Of a stretch of 64,000 bases of DNA, positions 46,102 through 54,586 are shown one piece after another. Source of the DNA: Oceanobacillus manasiensis (GTDB lineage: Bacteria > Bacillota > Bacilli > Bacillales > Amphibacillaceae); the NCBI RefSeq assembly GCF_000724085.1, contig NZ_CCDL010000001.1, positions 1,054,001 through 1,118,000 on the forward strand. The letters are read 5' to 3'. The notes beneath the pieces were generated by a model, which saw only the letters and a program-made list of their open reading frames with translations, was not told the DNA's origin and did no database searches. Position 1 is the stretch's first letter. Every line of letters begins with the position of its first letter. Position numbers and translations under genes: made by a program.

Positions 46102-46142
46102 TCTAGGATGAATCATATTTTCATGGTTCATCCCAGGTTTTA
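46102..46142 (+). terminator. terminator of the abfA-araM operon
   Basis: GGATGAA (46106-46112) and TTCATCC (46127-46133) form the stem, with a T run in CAGGTTTTAAT after it. Confidence 0.7.
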
Positions 46143-46208
46143 ATAAAGGTTCCTTTTCTCTATACTTATGGGAAAGCTGAAAAAGGGCCAAAGGGTAGAG
46201 GAGTGCTT

Positions 46209-46230
46209 AAAACTTATACGAATAAGTTTT
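46209..46230. promoter_or_regulatory. AraR-type operator, distal copy
   Basis: AAAACTTAT (46209-46217) and ATAAGTTTT (46222-46230) flank ACGA, a 22-bp inverted repeat about 190 bp upstream of the second AraR site at 46401, a spacing that would allow DNA looping. Confidence 0.75.
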
Positions 46231-46292
46231 GGGGCGCTACGGAATAAAACAGCAGGGAGCTCTGCCGTTCTGATGAGTGAGAAATAAATAGG

Positions 46293-46365
46293 TATAATTT
46301 GTTCAACAAACATTTGGTGGAGGCGGTAGGGACGCCTTCATCGAATGAAGTTTCATTTTATTTTG
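46293..46365 (+). other. possible short transcript: -10 box, palindrome and two hairpins
   Basis: A TATAAT box (46293-46298) has only a poor -35 match 17 bases away (CTGATG). It is followed by the palindrome TTTGTT-C-AACAAA (46298-46310), a hairpin AGGCG/CGCCT (46321-46338) and a hairpin CTTCAT/ATGAAG (46337-46350) that precedes a T-rich stretch. This could be a short RNA or an upstream attenuated leader. Confidence 0.3.
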
Positions 46366-46374
46366 AAAATTAGG

Positions 46375-46421
46375 TTGAAATCATAAAACAGTTCAATTAT
46401 AATTATACGTACGTACAAGTT
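46375..46421 (+). promoter_or_regulatory. chvE-mmsAB promoter with AraR operator
   Basis: TTGAAA (46375-46380), 17 bases and TATAAT (46398-46403). An AraR-like sequence around ATACGTACGTACAAGTT (46405-46421) overlaps the transcription start. It is unusual in carrying an extra CGTA relative to the other sites. Confidence 0.82.
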
Positions 46422-46482
46422 GTAAGCTCTTTATAACTCGTGCAGATGAATTCTGGTATTGGCCATGAAATCAATTTAGAAA

Positions 46483-46496
46483 TGTAAGCGTTAACT
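46483..46496 (+). promoter_or_regulatory. cre-like site before chvE
   Basis: TGTAAGCGTTAACT matches the cre consensus at 13 of 14 positions and lies about 46 bases before the chvE start, in the untranslated leader, consistent with CcpA road-block repression. Confidence 0.65.
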
Positions 46497-46541
46497 ATTT
46501 TGGTTTAAAGCTAGTACATAAAAACAAGGGGGATGACGTTG

Positions 46542-47621
46542 ATGAAGAAAGGTTTCTGGTTTGTAGTCTTAACATTAATTGTTTTAACCATAAGTGCTTG
46601 TAGTAGCAGTGCTGGTGGAGAAGATGGCGAAGGGGATAAAACAGTTGGGATCGCAATGCCAACAAAATCATCTGAACGTTGGGTTAAAGATGGAGAAAAT
46701 ATGCAAAGTCAATTTGAGGATTTAGGGTACAACGTTGATTTACAATATGCAGAAGATGTCGTGGAAAACCAATTGTCACAGATTGAAAATATGATTACCA
46801 AAGGCGTGGATATTCTTGTAATCGCCTCAATTGATGGGGAAGCACTATCAGATGTGCTTGATAAAGCTAAAAATCAGGAAATCCCGGTTATTGCATACGA
46901 TCGTCTGATTATGAACAGTGATCATGTAAGTTATTATGCAACATTTGATAATTTCCAGGTTGGAGTATTACAAGGAGAGTATATGGTCGAAAAGCTTGAT
47001 TTAGACAATGCAGACGAGCCTTTAAACATAGAGCTATTCGCAGGATCTCCAGATGATAACAATGCTTACTTCTTCTGGGATGGAGCAATGTCAGTACTTC
47101 AGCCATATATTGATGAAGGAACGCTTGTTGTCCAAAGTGGTCAAAACACGTTCGAACAAGGAGCAACACTAAGATGGGATGGCGCAAAAGCACAAGAACG
47201 TATGGATAATCTACTTAGTGCCCACTATTCCGGTGAGCAGGTGGATGCAGTCCTTTCACCATTTGACGGAATTAGTAGAGGTGTCATTTCTTCATTGAAG
47301 GCTGTAGGTTATGGTTCAGGTGACAAGCCAATGCCATTGGTTACTGGGCAGGATGCAGAGCTTGCTTCCGTAAAATCCATTATAGCGGGTGAGCAAACGC
47401 AAACGATCTTTAAAGACACAAGAGAGTTAGCCAAGCAGGCAGTTAACATGGCAGAAGCTGTGTTGAGCGGGGAAGAGCCAGAAATCAATGATACCGAAAC
47501 ATATGATAATGAAGCAAAAGTAGTACCATCCTACTTACTAGCACCAATTTCCGTTGATGCTGACAATTACAAGGAAGAATTAGTAGATACAGAGTATTAT
47601 ACCGAAGAAGAACTTAACTAA
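46542..47621 (+). CDS. chvE: multiple-monosaccharide ABC transporter binding lipoprotein, ChvE-like
   Basis: The 359-residue lipoprotein has lipobox ISAC (Cys20) and a type I periplasmic-binding fold ([67 protein letters not shown]), ending in the [13 protein letters not shown] segment typical of ChvE/XylF-like proteins. It delivers arabinose, xylose or related monosaccharides. The ATG at 46542 has AAGGGGG at proper spacing; the in-frame ATG at 46533 is too close to that site. Its promoter has an AraR operator and a cre-like site, so L-arabinose is a likely substrate. Confidence 0.9.
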   Translation: MKKGFWFVVLTLIVLTISACSSSAGGEDGEGDKTVGIAMPTKSSERWVKDGENMQSQFEDLGYNVDLQYAEDVVENQLSQIENMITKGVDILVIASIDGEALSDVLDKAKNQEIPVIAYDRLIMNSDHVSYYATFDNFQVGVLQGEYMVEKLDLDNADEPLNIELFAGSPDDNNAYFFWDGAMSVLQPYIDEGTLVVQSGQNTFEQGATLRWDGAKAQERMDNLLSAHYSGEQVDAVLSPFDGISRGVISSLKAVGYGSGDKPMPLVTGQDAELASVKSIIAGEQTQTIFKDTRELAKQAVNMAEAVLSGEEPEINDTETYDNEAKVVPSYLLAPISVDADNYKEELVDTEYYTEEELN

Positions 47622-47627
47622 TCATGC

Positions 47628-47674
47628 CGTTTGGCAGCACGTTTCATGTGGTGCTGCCAAACGACCTTGTTTGT
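47628..47674 (+). terminator. strong intercistronic hairpin between chvE and mmsA
   Basis: A 13-bp perfect stem, CGTTTGGCAGCAC (47628-47640) with GTGCTGCCAAACG (47651-47663), is followed by a weak T-rich run. It should reduce read-through into the ATPase gene or protect the chvE mRNA end. Confidence 0.75.
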
Positions 47675-47698
47675 TTAAAGGAAAGGGGCAGTCTCAGA

Positions 47699-49234
47699 AT
47701 GTCTGAAAGAATACTAGAAATGAAAAGTATTACAAAGACTTTTCCCGGTGTAAAGGCATTAGATGACGTCAAATTAGACGTAAGAAAAGGTGAAATACAC
47801 GCACTGATTGGAGAAAACGGTGCTGGAAAATCAACACTAATGAAGGTGTTGAGTGGCGTGCACCCCTATGGTACGTATGAGGGAGATATTCTATTTCAAG
47901 ATAAACGCTGTGAATTTAAAAACATTAACCAAAGTGAAGAGCTAGGCATTGTGATTATTCACCAAGAATTAGCGTTAATCCCGGAACTATCGATTGCAGA
48001 AAATATCTTCTTAGGCAATGAACAGGCTACAAAAGGTGTCATTAATTGGAACAAAACCATTATCGAGACACGAGCATTACTGAAAAAGGTGCGCCTGAAC
48101 GTAGAACCTGAGGAAAAAATTAAAAACCTAGGGGTAGGTCAGCAGCAATTAGTGGAAATTGCCAAGGCCTTATCTAAAAAGGTGAAGCTGCTTATTCTGG
48201 ATGAACCTACAGCTGCCTTGAATGAGGAAGATAGTGAAAATCTATTAAAATTATTGAAAGAGTTTAGAGAACAAGGTATGACCTCCATCTTAATTTCTCA
48301 TAAATTAAAGGAACTTCTTAAAGTCTCCAACAGTATCACGGTGTTAAGAGATGGGCAGACGATTCGTACATACCGTCGAACAGAAGAAGAAGTTACGGAA
48401 ACGATGATTATTAAAGAAATGGTAGGACGAGACCTTACAGAGTTATTTCCCGATAGAGTCCATAATATAAAGGACAATGTCGTGTTTGAAGTGAAGGATT
48501 GGTCAGCATACCATCCACTCGATGTGGAAAGACAAATCCTTCATAATGTGAACCTACATGTTAAACAAGGCGAAATAATTGGGATAGCCGGATTAATGGG
48601 GGCTGGCCGAACTGAGCTTGCTATGAGCTTATTTGGGAAGTCTTATGGAAAGAAAATTACCGGGACAATTAAGAAAAACGGGCAGGAAGTCTCTTTTAAA
48701 ACGGTTGATCAAGCTATTAAAAGTGGTGTTGCCTACGTTTCGGAAAATCGGAAAGAATTTGGGCTCATCTTAATTGATGATGTAAAGAACAACTTAACGC
48801 TAGCAAACCTGGATAGAATCTCCAAAAACAATGTATTAAATACAAGTAAAGAAGTGGTTGAAGCGGAATCAATAAAAAAGAGAATGAATGTAAAAACCCC
48901 TTCTATTCAACAAAAAATCGTAAATCTTAGTGGTGGGAATCAACAAAAAGTGGTGTTAGGAAAATGGATTTTCACGGATCCAGATGTCCTTATTTTGGAT
49001 GAGCCAACAAGAGGAATTGATGTTGGAGCCAAATTCGAAATCTATAAGATTATTAACGACCTGGCTGAAAAAGGAAAAAGCATCATCATGATCTCATCAG
49101 AATTACCAGAATTGATGGGAATGTGTGACCGCATTTATACATTGTGTGAGGGAGAAATCACAGGAGATATCGCTGCAAAAGACGCAACACAAGAAACATT
49201 AATGACCTATATGACAGAGAAAGGGAGGTCTTAA
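47699..49234 (+). CDS. mmsA: multiple-monosaccharide ABC transporter ATPase, tandem domains
   Basis: The 511-residue protein has two ABC modules. The first has an intact Walker [10 protein letters not shown], signature [15 protein letters not shown] and Walker [12 protein letters not shown]. The second has a degenerate Walker [11 protein letters not shown], signature [14 protein letters not shown] and [14 protein letters not shown], as is normal for XylG/RbsA/MmsA-type ATPases. The ATG at 47699 follows GGAAAGGGG; upstream codons in the same frame run through the hairpin and are not translated. Confidence 0.93.
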   Translation: MSERILEMKSITKTFPGVKALDDVKLDVRKGEIHALIGENGAGKSTLMKVLSGVHPYGTYEGDILFQDKRCEFKNINQSEELGIVIIHQELALIPELSIAENIFLGNEQATKGVINWNKTIIETRALLKKVRLNVEPEEKIKNLGVGQQQLVEIAKALSKKVKLLILDEPTAALNEEDSENLLKLLKEFREQGMTSILISHKLKELLKVSNSITVLRDGQTIRTYRRTEEEVTETMIIKEMVGRDLTELFPDRVHNIKDNVVFEVKDWSAYHPLDVERQILHNVNLHVKQGEIIGIAGLMGAGRTELAMSLFGKSYGKKITGTIKKNGQEVSFKTVDQAIKSGVAYVSENRKEFGLILIDDVKNNLTLANLDRISKNNVLNTSKEVVEAESIKKRMNVKTPSIQQKIVNLSGGNQQKVVLGKWIFTDPDVLILDEPTRGIDVGAKFEIYKIINDLAEKGKSIIMISSELPELMGMCDRIYTLCEGEITGDIAAKDATQETLMTYMTEKGRS

Positions 49235-49235
49235 C

Positions 49236-50396
49236 GTGGAGGGATTAAAACAGCTTCTTAGTAACAACGTAAGAAAGTTTGGAATGATTATTGCACTTAT
49301 AGGTATCGCCTTATTATTCCAAATCCTAACAGATGGGATCTTGCTAACCCCGCTAAATGTAACAAATATTATCATGCAAAATAGTTATATTATCGTCCTT
49401 GCAATTGGGATGATGCTTATCATTATTACAGGGGAAATTGATTTATCCGTTGGTTCCGTAGCAGCCTTCGTTGGAGCTGTAGCCGGAGTATTAATGGTTA
49501 CCATGGACTTTCCCGTGTTTGCTGGTATTCTAATATGTCTTGCTATCGGGGCAATTATTGGAGCATGGCAAGGTTTCTGGGTAGCATATGTAAACATACC
49601 TTCTTTTATTGTTACACTTGCTGGAATGCTCATCTTCAGGGGTCTTACTTTAGTCGTCCTACAAGGGCAGACTATTGCACCATTCCCTGATGGATTTCGA
49701 GGTCTAAGCTCAGCCTTTGTCCCAGATGTGTTTGGTGGAGAGGGAGAAATTCAACTATTTACAGTAGTTGTTGGAATTGTCCTTTCGGTTGTTTATATTT
49801 TATCAGAGTTAAAGATTAGAAGAACGGATTTAAAGTATGATTTCAAAACCATATCCTTTCCGTTATTTATTGTAAAACTTGTTGTCTTTACAATCGTTAT
49901 CAATCTGTTTACATACGTACTGGCGCAATACGAAGGAATACCGTATGTGTTGATTGTATTATTTGTGCTTATTATTGGATACACCTTTGTGATGAACAAA
50001 ACAGTCATCGGAAGGCATATTTACGCAGTAGGTGGCAATGCAAATGCTGCACAGCTTTCCGGTATTAAAACGAAGAAAATGAAGTTCTGGGTATTTGTTA
50101 ACATGGGTGTTCTTGCAGCACTTTGTGGAATGATTTTTGCAGGAAGATTAAATGCTGCAACACCACAAGCAGGTAACCTTTTCGAACTAGATGCCATCGC
50201 AGCAGCCGTAATTGGTGGTGCTTCCTTTACAGGAGGAGTCGGAACGGTATTTGGTGCGGTCATTGGTGCACTCGTAATGGGTGTTCTGAATAACGGAATG
50301 TCCTTAATGGGAATTGGCATCGACTGGCAGCAAGCAATTAAAGGCCTTGTACTACTCGCTGCCGTTGCGTTTGATGTATTGAACAAAAACAAGTAA
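49236..50396 (+). CDS. mmsB: multiple-monosaccharide ABC transporter permease
   Basis: The 386-residue membrane protein has about ten predicted membrane segments and the CUT2 permease motifs IITGEIDLSVGSVAAFVGAVAG, FWVAYVNIPSFIVTLAGMLIFRG, the AVGGNANAAQLSGIKTKKMKFW block and the FELDAIAAAVIGGASFTGGVGTVFGAVIGALVMGVLNNGM run. It is the partner of the proteins encoded just upstream. The start is GTG at 49236, one base after the mmsA stop codon. A terminator follows. Confidence 0.93.
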   Translation: MEGLKQLLSNNVRKFGMIIALIGIALLFQILTDGILLTPLNVTNIIMQNSYIIVLAIGMMLIIITGEIDLSVGSVAAFVGAVAGVLMVTMDFPVFAGILICLAIGAIIGAWQGFWVAYVNIPSFIVTLAGMLIFRGLTLVVLQGQTIAPFPDGFRGLSSAFVPDVFGGEGEIQLFTVVVGIVLSVVYILSELKIRRTDLKYDFKTISFPLFIVKLVVFTIVINLFTYVLAQYEGIPYVLIVLFVLIIGYTFVMNKTVIGRHIYAVGGNANAAQLSGIKTKKMKFWVFVNMGVLAALCGMIFAGRLNAATPQAGNLFELDAIAAAVIGGASFTGGVGTVFGAVIGALVMGVLNNGMSLMGIGIDWQQAIKGLVLLAAVAFDVLNKNK

Positions 50397-50400
50397 GGGT

Positions 50401-50438
50401 AAAGCCGATACGTGTTGGTTGCGCGTACTCGGCTTTTT
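50401..50438 (+). terminator. terminator of chvE-mmsAB
   Basis: AAAGCCGATACG (50401-50412) pairs with CGTACTCGGCTTT (50424-50436, one bulge) followed by TTTT. Confidence 0.85.
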
Positions 50439-50514
50439 CTGCTCTTTTTGAGGCGTGAGGCGGTAGTGAGATAGGGAATGGTATGCCGCTTTGAAGGACA
50501 TCGGATGAGAATGA

Positions 50515-50840
50515 GAAAGTGGCACGCGAGTTGGTATGGCTAGTACGCGCGATCTCGTGATTGGCACGCGAGTTAGCATGGTTGGCAAGCGCCACTGGGT
50601 AAGTGGCACGCGAGTTAGCGTGGTTGGTACGCGCCATTGAGAAAGTGGCACGCGAGTTAGCGTGGTTGTTACGCGCCACTGGGTGATTGGCACGCGAGTT
50701 AGCATGAATGGTACGCGCCAATGGGTGAGTGGCACGCGAGTTAGCGTGGTTGTTACGCGCCACTGGGTGATTGGCACGCGAGTTAGCGTGGTTGTTACGC
50801 GCCACTGGGTAAGTGACACGCGACTTCACATGGCCAGAGA
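50515..50840. repeat. phased 21-bp tandem array, 15 units (array 2)
   Basis: A core ACGCG (once AAGCG) occurs at 50524 and then every 21 bases without a break to 50818, fifteen times. Units alternate between ACGCGAG followed mostly by TTAGC and ACGCGCC followed mostly by ACTGG, giving a 42-bp higher period. The alternate units look like inverted versions of each other (GTGGCACGCG against GTGGCGCGT read on the other strand). The array lies between the mmsB terminator and the ROK gene promoter. Frames through it are open on both strands only because 21 is divisible by 3. Confidence 0.92.
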
Positions 50841-50890
50841 GCCTCTCAGCTAAAAACGGCACCACATAATAGTTTCTACTCTTTCTTATC

Positions 50891-50919
50891 TAAATTAATT
50901 TAATTAAATATGCTATAAT
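50891..50919 (+). promoter_or_regulatory. AT-rich promoter/operator region of the ROK gene
   Basis: A TATAAT box (50914-50919) lies after AAATTAATTTAATTAAA (about 50892-50908). The core ATTAATTTAAT also occurs, inverted, before galK (about 61924-61934), hinting at a shared ROK operator. No good -35 box is seen. Confidence 0.45.
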
Positions 50920-50972
50920 TATGTTGAATAATGGAGCGGTTAAGAATCATGAAAAAGAACAGGAGAGGAAAT

Positions 50973-52121
50973 ATGCAACGTGGTACTTTTCAATTAATGA
51001 AATCCGTAAATAAATCGATCATATTAAATAAAGTAAGAACATCCGAACCAATTTCGCGGGCGCAAATTGCGAAGGAAACAAAGCTTACACCCCCAACAGT
51101 AAGCAGTATTGTGAAGGAGCTTCTGGAAGAGGGGATTGTGAGAGAAAGCAGCCTCGGGGAGTCAAAAGGTGGCCGAAAGCCAACCATGTTACACATTGAT
51201 CCCAATGCATTTTATATCGTTGGCGTGGATGCTGGTCCAGAAAGCGTCACAAGTATACTTACAGATTTGGCTGGAAACATAGTTCACCGTGCAGATAGTC
51301 AGCTGTATACACCCATAACAAATGAACAGTTTATGGGAATTTTAAAAGATGCGATAAGGGAAACGATTCTTGCACCCAGCCGAGAAAAACGGGATATAAT
51401 CGGCATTGGTGTCGCCATGCATGGGGTAGTCAATATAGACAGTGGTACCTCGCTGATTGCGCCAAACTTAAAACTGAAAAACATCCCTATTAAAGCAGAA
51501 TTGGAAAGAGAATTCTCGCTTAAAGTGAAAGTGGAAAATGATGCACGAGCCATGGCATTAGGAGAATCGTGGTTTGGTGGCCATGCTTCCAGTAGTATGG
51601 TGGCCGTTAATATTGGACGAGGCGTTGGTGCAGGGTTAGTAATAAACGGAAAACTATATCATGGTGACAGGGATATAGCTGGTGAGATCGGCCATATGAC
51701 CATTGATTTAAATGGTCCCGTCTGTACGTGTGGAAATACGGGATGCTTGCAAGCCTTTGTAGCAGGACCAGCCATAACAGCTCGGTCCCAAAAGGAAGGG
51801 GTAACTGGTGAAGAAATTGCTAAGCTTGCTCAAGGCGGGGACAAGGAAGCTAAGGATCTTCTTAAAGAAACAGGTAAGCTGATCGGCATTGGGTTAGTTA
51901 ACCTCATTCATCTGGTCAACCCAGAAAAGATTGTCCTTGGCGGGGGTGTGATGAAAAGCGAAAAATTCATGCTGCCAACGGTCAAAGAAACCATTTCCGA
52001 TAGAGGTTTAACAACGGATGCGAAAGAAACCAACGTATCTGTCACAAAACTTGGTGATCATGCAACATTACTGGGAGCTGTTGCACTCTTGCTTGTTGAG
52101 TTGTTTGATCCGGTTGGGTAG
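50973..52121 (+). CDS. ROK-family transcriptional regulator
   Basis: The 382-residue protein has a winged HTH (SEPISRAQIAKETKLTPPTVSSIVKELLEEG) and a ROK domain with VGVDAGPESVTSILTDL, the zinc motif CTCGNTGCLQAF and IAGEIGHMTIDLNG. It is similar in layout to XylR at 25346 but clearly distinct. AGGAGAGG precedes the ATG at 50973; an in-frame ATG at 50931 has no ribosome binding site. The target could be the gal operon or the upstream importer; the shared AT-rich motif favours gal slightly. Confidence 0.88.
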   Translation: MQRGTFQLMKSVNKSIILNKVRTSEPISRAQIAKETKLTPPTVSSIVKELLEEGIVRESSLGESKGGRKPTMLHIDPNAFYIVGVDAGPESVTSILTDLAGNIVHRADSQLYTPITNEQFMGILKDAIRETILAPSREKRDIIGIGVAMHGVVNIDSGTSLIAPNLKLKNIPIKAELEREFSLKVKVENDARAMALGESWFGGHASSSMVAVNIGRGVGAGLVINGKLYHGDRDIAGEIGHMTIDLNGPVCTCGNTGCLQAFVAGPAITARSQKEGVTGEEIAKLAQGGDKEAKDLLKETGKLIGIGLVNLIHLVNPEKIVLGGGVMKSEKFMLPTVKETISDRGLTTDAKETNVSVTKLGDHATLLGAVALLLVELFDPVG

Positions 52122-52157
52122 GGATTCTATGTGCATTATGCCCTGAAAAAATAAGAC

Positions 52158-52187
52158 AATATGCCTCTCCCTGCGGAAAGGCATATT
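52158..52187. terminator. terminator after the ROK gene
   Basis: AATATGCCT (52158-52166) pairs with AGGCATATT (52179-52187), followed by TAA and no long T run; it lies next to the stronger bidirectional hairpin. Confidence 0.6.
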
Positions 52188-52194
52188 TAATGAG

Positions 52195-52230
52195 AAGGTC
52201 TCTTGCCCGTAGTGGACCAAGAGACTTTTC
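52195..52230. terminator. bidirectional terminator
   Basis: GTCTCTTG (52198-52205) pairs with CAAGAGAC (52218-52225), with flanking A and T runs on each side, ending both the ROK gene and the convergent hydrolase gene. Confidence 0.8.
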
Positions 52231-52236
52231 TTCCTA

Positions 52237-52998
52237 TTAAAATGTATAATCTTCTCCATCATCTGGAACTAATATATTTGAAGCGATCCCTTTTTCCTCT
52301 GCAAAGTTCTTTAACTCTTCTCTCGACAATGTCCAATGATTTACTGCTTCCATATGAACAGAAACAATTTGAGCATTAGGTGCTGCCTTGTGTAGCTCGT
52401 AAATATCCTCTTTCCCCATTACTAAAGAACCGCCCTCATAAAATTGGTTATCACCGCCATTAACGACAATAATGTCAGGGTTATGCGTGTCAATTGCCTC
52501 CTGAACGCCTTCATACCAAACCGTATCTCCAGCTATATATAATGTCTTTTCTGAACTATGCTTGAAAACAATGCCACAAACCAGGCCAGAAAGTTTTAAA
52601 ATTTCTCCGCGCCCATGCTCGCCTTTGGTCTTACTTAATTGGATCCCTTTAAACACAGTGTCCTCTCTTAATACCTCAACATTTTGGAAATCGTTGTTTC
52701 TAACTTCTTTGGCATCTTCTTCATTTTGGGTAAATAATTTAATTCCTTTCGGTAATCGTTCAACCGCTGCTTCGTCCCAATGATCGGGGTGCAGGTGTGT
52801 GACAATCACAGCATCCACGTCTTGAACGATCTCCTCCACAGATACCGGCAAGGCTACCAACGGATTGTTCTGATCCTGTCTAGGTGAATTTGGCAGAGGA
52901 GCATAGGCGCCTTTTCCCCCTAAATACGGGTCGATTAAAAACTTTTTCCCTGCGTATTCTACCACTATGGTTGCATTACGAATTAACTGTATATTCAT
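52237..52998 (-). CDS. metallo-beta-lactamase-fold hydrolase
   Basis: The 253-residue cytosolic protein has the MBL metal motif THLHPDHWD, the opening IQLIRNATIVVEYAGKKFLIDPYL, the later Asp in LYIAGDTVWYEGV and a C-terminal HMEAVNHWTLSREEL. It resembles the UPF0173-like/L-ascorbate-6-phosphate lactonase-type group. The substrate is unknown. The ATG at 52998 follows AAGGGAG on the minus strand. It is separated from a divergent Lrp-type regulator by about 130 bases, so that regulator may control it. Confidence 0.85.
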   Translation of the reverse strand: MNIQLIRNATIVVEYAGKKFLIDPYLGGKGAYAPLPNSPRQDQNNPLVALPVSVEEIVQDVDAVIVTHLHPDHWDEAAVERLPKGIKLFTQNEEDAKEVRNNDFQNVEVLREDTVFKGIQLSKTKGEHGRGEILKLSGLVCGIVFKHSSEKTLYIAGDTVWYEGVQEAIDTHNPDIIVVNGGDNQFYEGGSLVMGKEDIYELHKAAPNAQIVSVHMEAVNHWTLSREELKNFAEEKGIASNILVPDDGEDYTF

Positions 52999-53127
52999 GT
53001 TTTGAACTCCCTTGTTTTGAGATTATTAGTAAAGCCTGTATAGTTTATAATAGAACGAACTTATAGATAAACAGATAAAATAAAGTCTTTTGCCTCTTTC
53101 GCTTTATTTTTGAAAGGAGTTCAATAA

Positions 53128-53538
53128 ATGCTGGATTATACCGACATGCGTATTTTAGAGGAATTAAGTAATAATAGTAGACTTTCCATGAAGGAACTAG
53201 GTGCAAAAGTCCATTTGACCGGGCCTGCTGTATCAGCTAGGGTTATGAAGCTAGAGGATGAGGGTGTAATAGAGGGATATTCAATTAAATTGAATCAAGT
53301 TAAGCTAGGATATTTTGTACATGCATTTATAACAATCATTACGGAAAGTACTCACCATGCTCCTTATTTGTCGTTCATCAAAACACAAGAAGGTAACATA
53401 GTCCGTAACTATAAAATTAGTGGGGATGGCTGTTACCTTCTTGAATGTAAATTTCCTTCGAATGAAATACTAAATACTTTTTTGGAAGAGTTAAACGAGC
53501 ACGCAAACTACAAATTATCGATCGTTATTGGGAAGTAG
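53128..53538 (+). CDS. Lrp/AsnC-family transcriptional regulator
   Basis: The 136-residue protein has the Lrp HTH (DYTDMRILEELSNNSRLSMKELGAKVHLTGPAVSARVMKLEDEGVIEGYS) followed by a RAM effector domain (VRNYKISGDGCYLLECKFPS). GAAAGGAG precedes the ATG. It is divergent from the MBL hydrolase gene and ends before a stretch without genes. Ligands of such proteins are usually amino acids; nothing here shows which. Confidence 0.9.
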   Translation: MLDYTDMRILEELSNNSRLSMKELGAKVHLTGPAVSARVMKLEDEGVIEGYSIKLNQVKLGYFVHAFITIITESTHHAPYLSFIKTQEGNIVRNYKISGDGCYLLECKFPSNEILNTFLEELNEHANYKLSIVIGK

Positions 53539-53679
53539 CGGGCATTAGAGAAGAACGGAGCATATGTAAAAATCGATAATTCCCATACCAAAAAGATTCC
53601 ATTCACATAAGTTAGAAGGATTTATTGTAAGAGTAGCATCAATTGTTAAAAGTAAGCCGTATCAAGTCAACATTACTTT

Positions 53680-54399
53680 CTATTTCTTTTCATAAACTCT
53701 CCTTGCTAACTCTTCTAATATATAAATAACGGGGATTTGTGTCGTTACATTTGACTCGGCAAAAAATTCTTCGGTCACATAATAGGATACATTGTTATCA
53801 GAAGCTTTGGCTATCGTGGATTGCATGTTATTCGTGATACTTAAAATTTTGCTGCCTTTTTCTTTGAGTTTGTGCATGTGAGATAAGGTAATCCCGCTTT
53901 CACCGGAAACGGACAAAGCAACGGTAATGCTGTCATGTAAGTCGGCGTGAATGGGAAAATACCAGTCTTTTAGATACGTGGAAAAAGTACCTAAGCTCGA
54001 TAGATACCTAGCACCATATTCTGCAAGCGCCCCTGAACTGCCAATCCCTATAAAATATACATGATTTGCTTTAGAGACAGCTTCTGCAGCATCCTCTAGC
54101 TTGGAAGTAAAGCGCTCATTTTGGGTGCGTTCAAAAAACTCTGCTAACACGTGCTGTCCGCTTTTAACCCTCATGCTAGGCTTTTCATCAAGTAAGAGCT
54201 TTAACTTTACTTTAAACTCTGAGAAGCCATCACAATTTAATTTTCTGCAGAAACGCATGATAGTGGACGTAGAGACATGTGCTTCATCCGCAAGGTCGCG
54301 AATGCGCATATAAACGACTTTTTCTTTATGCTGCATGACAAATTTATATAGAAGCATTTCTAGATCATTAAACGATGCGATAACCTCATTTGTAAACAA
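53680..54399 (-). CDS. RpiR/MurR-family regulator (HTH plus SIS domain)
   Basis: The 239-residue protein has an N-terminal HTH_6 domain (VVYMRIRDLADEAHVSTSTIMRFCRKLNCDGFSEFKVKLKLLL) and a C-terminal sugar-isomerase (SIS) domain (VYFIGIGSSGALAEYGARYLSSLG, VALSVSGESGITLSHMHKLKEKGSKILSITN). The start is TTG at 54399 after AAAGGGG. It is divergent from licH and probably controls it in response to a phosphorylated beta-glucoside. Confidence 0.88.
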   Translation of the reverse strand: MFTNEVIASFNDLEMLLYKFVMQHKEKVVYMRIRDLADEAHVSTSTIMRFCRKLNCDGFSEFKVKLKLLLDEKPSMRVKSGQHVLAEFFERTQNERFTSKLEDAAEAVSKANHVYFIGIGSSGALAEYGARYLSSLGTFSTYLKDWYFPIHADLHDSITVALSVSGESGITLSHMHKLKEKGSKILSITNNMQSTIAKASDNNVSYYVTEEFFAESNVTTQIPVIYILEELARRVYEKK

Positions 54400-54586
54400 A
54401 GGCTTAGCCCCTTTCGAAATAGTCTATGCTTTTAGTATAAACTAAAGAGGAAACACTGTGTTACCAACATGAAACAAATTGCTTTCGTTGAAACAAAAAT
54501 CTAACGCTTTCATAAGCCTATCAGAATCTTTTATTCTTCTATAAAATAGGATTTGTACGTTCATTATCTATTTAGGAGGATGAATT

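Noticed and set aside
50515-50840. CRISPR array
   Set aside because: The period is only 21 bases with no separate spacers of 30 or more bases, and no cas gene is in the window.
50338-50865. Minus-strand frames of 155 and 175 codons and a plus-strand frame through array 2
   Set aside because: Two overlapping frames plus one on the other strand, all made of heptad copies and without start signals; they also run into the mmsB gene. Repeat artefacts.
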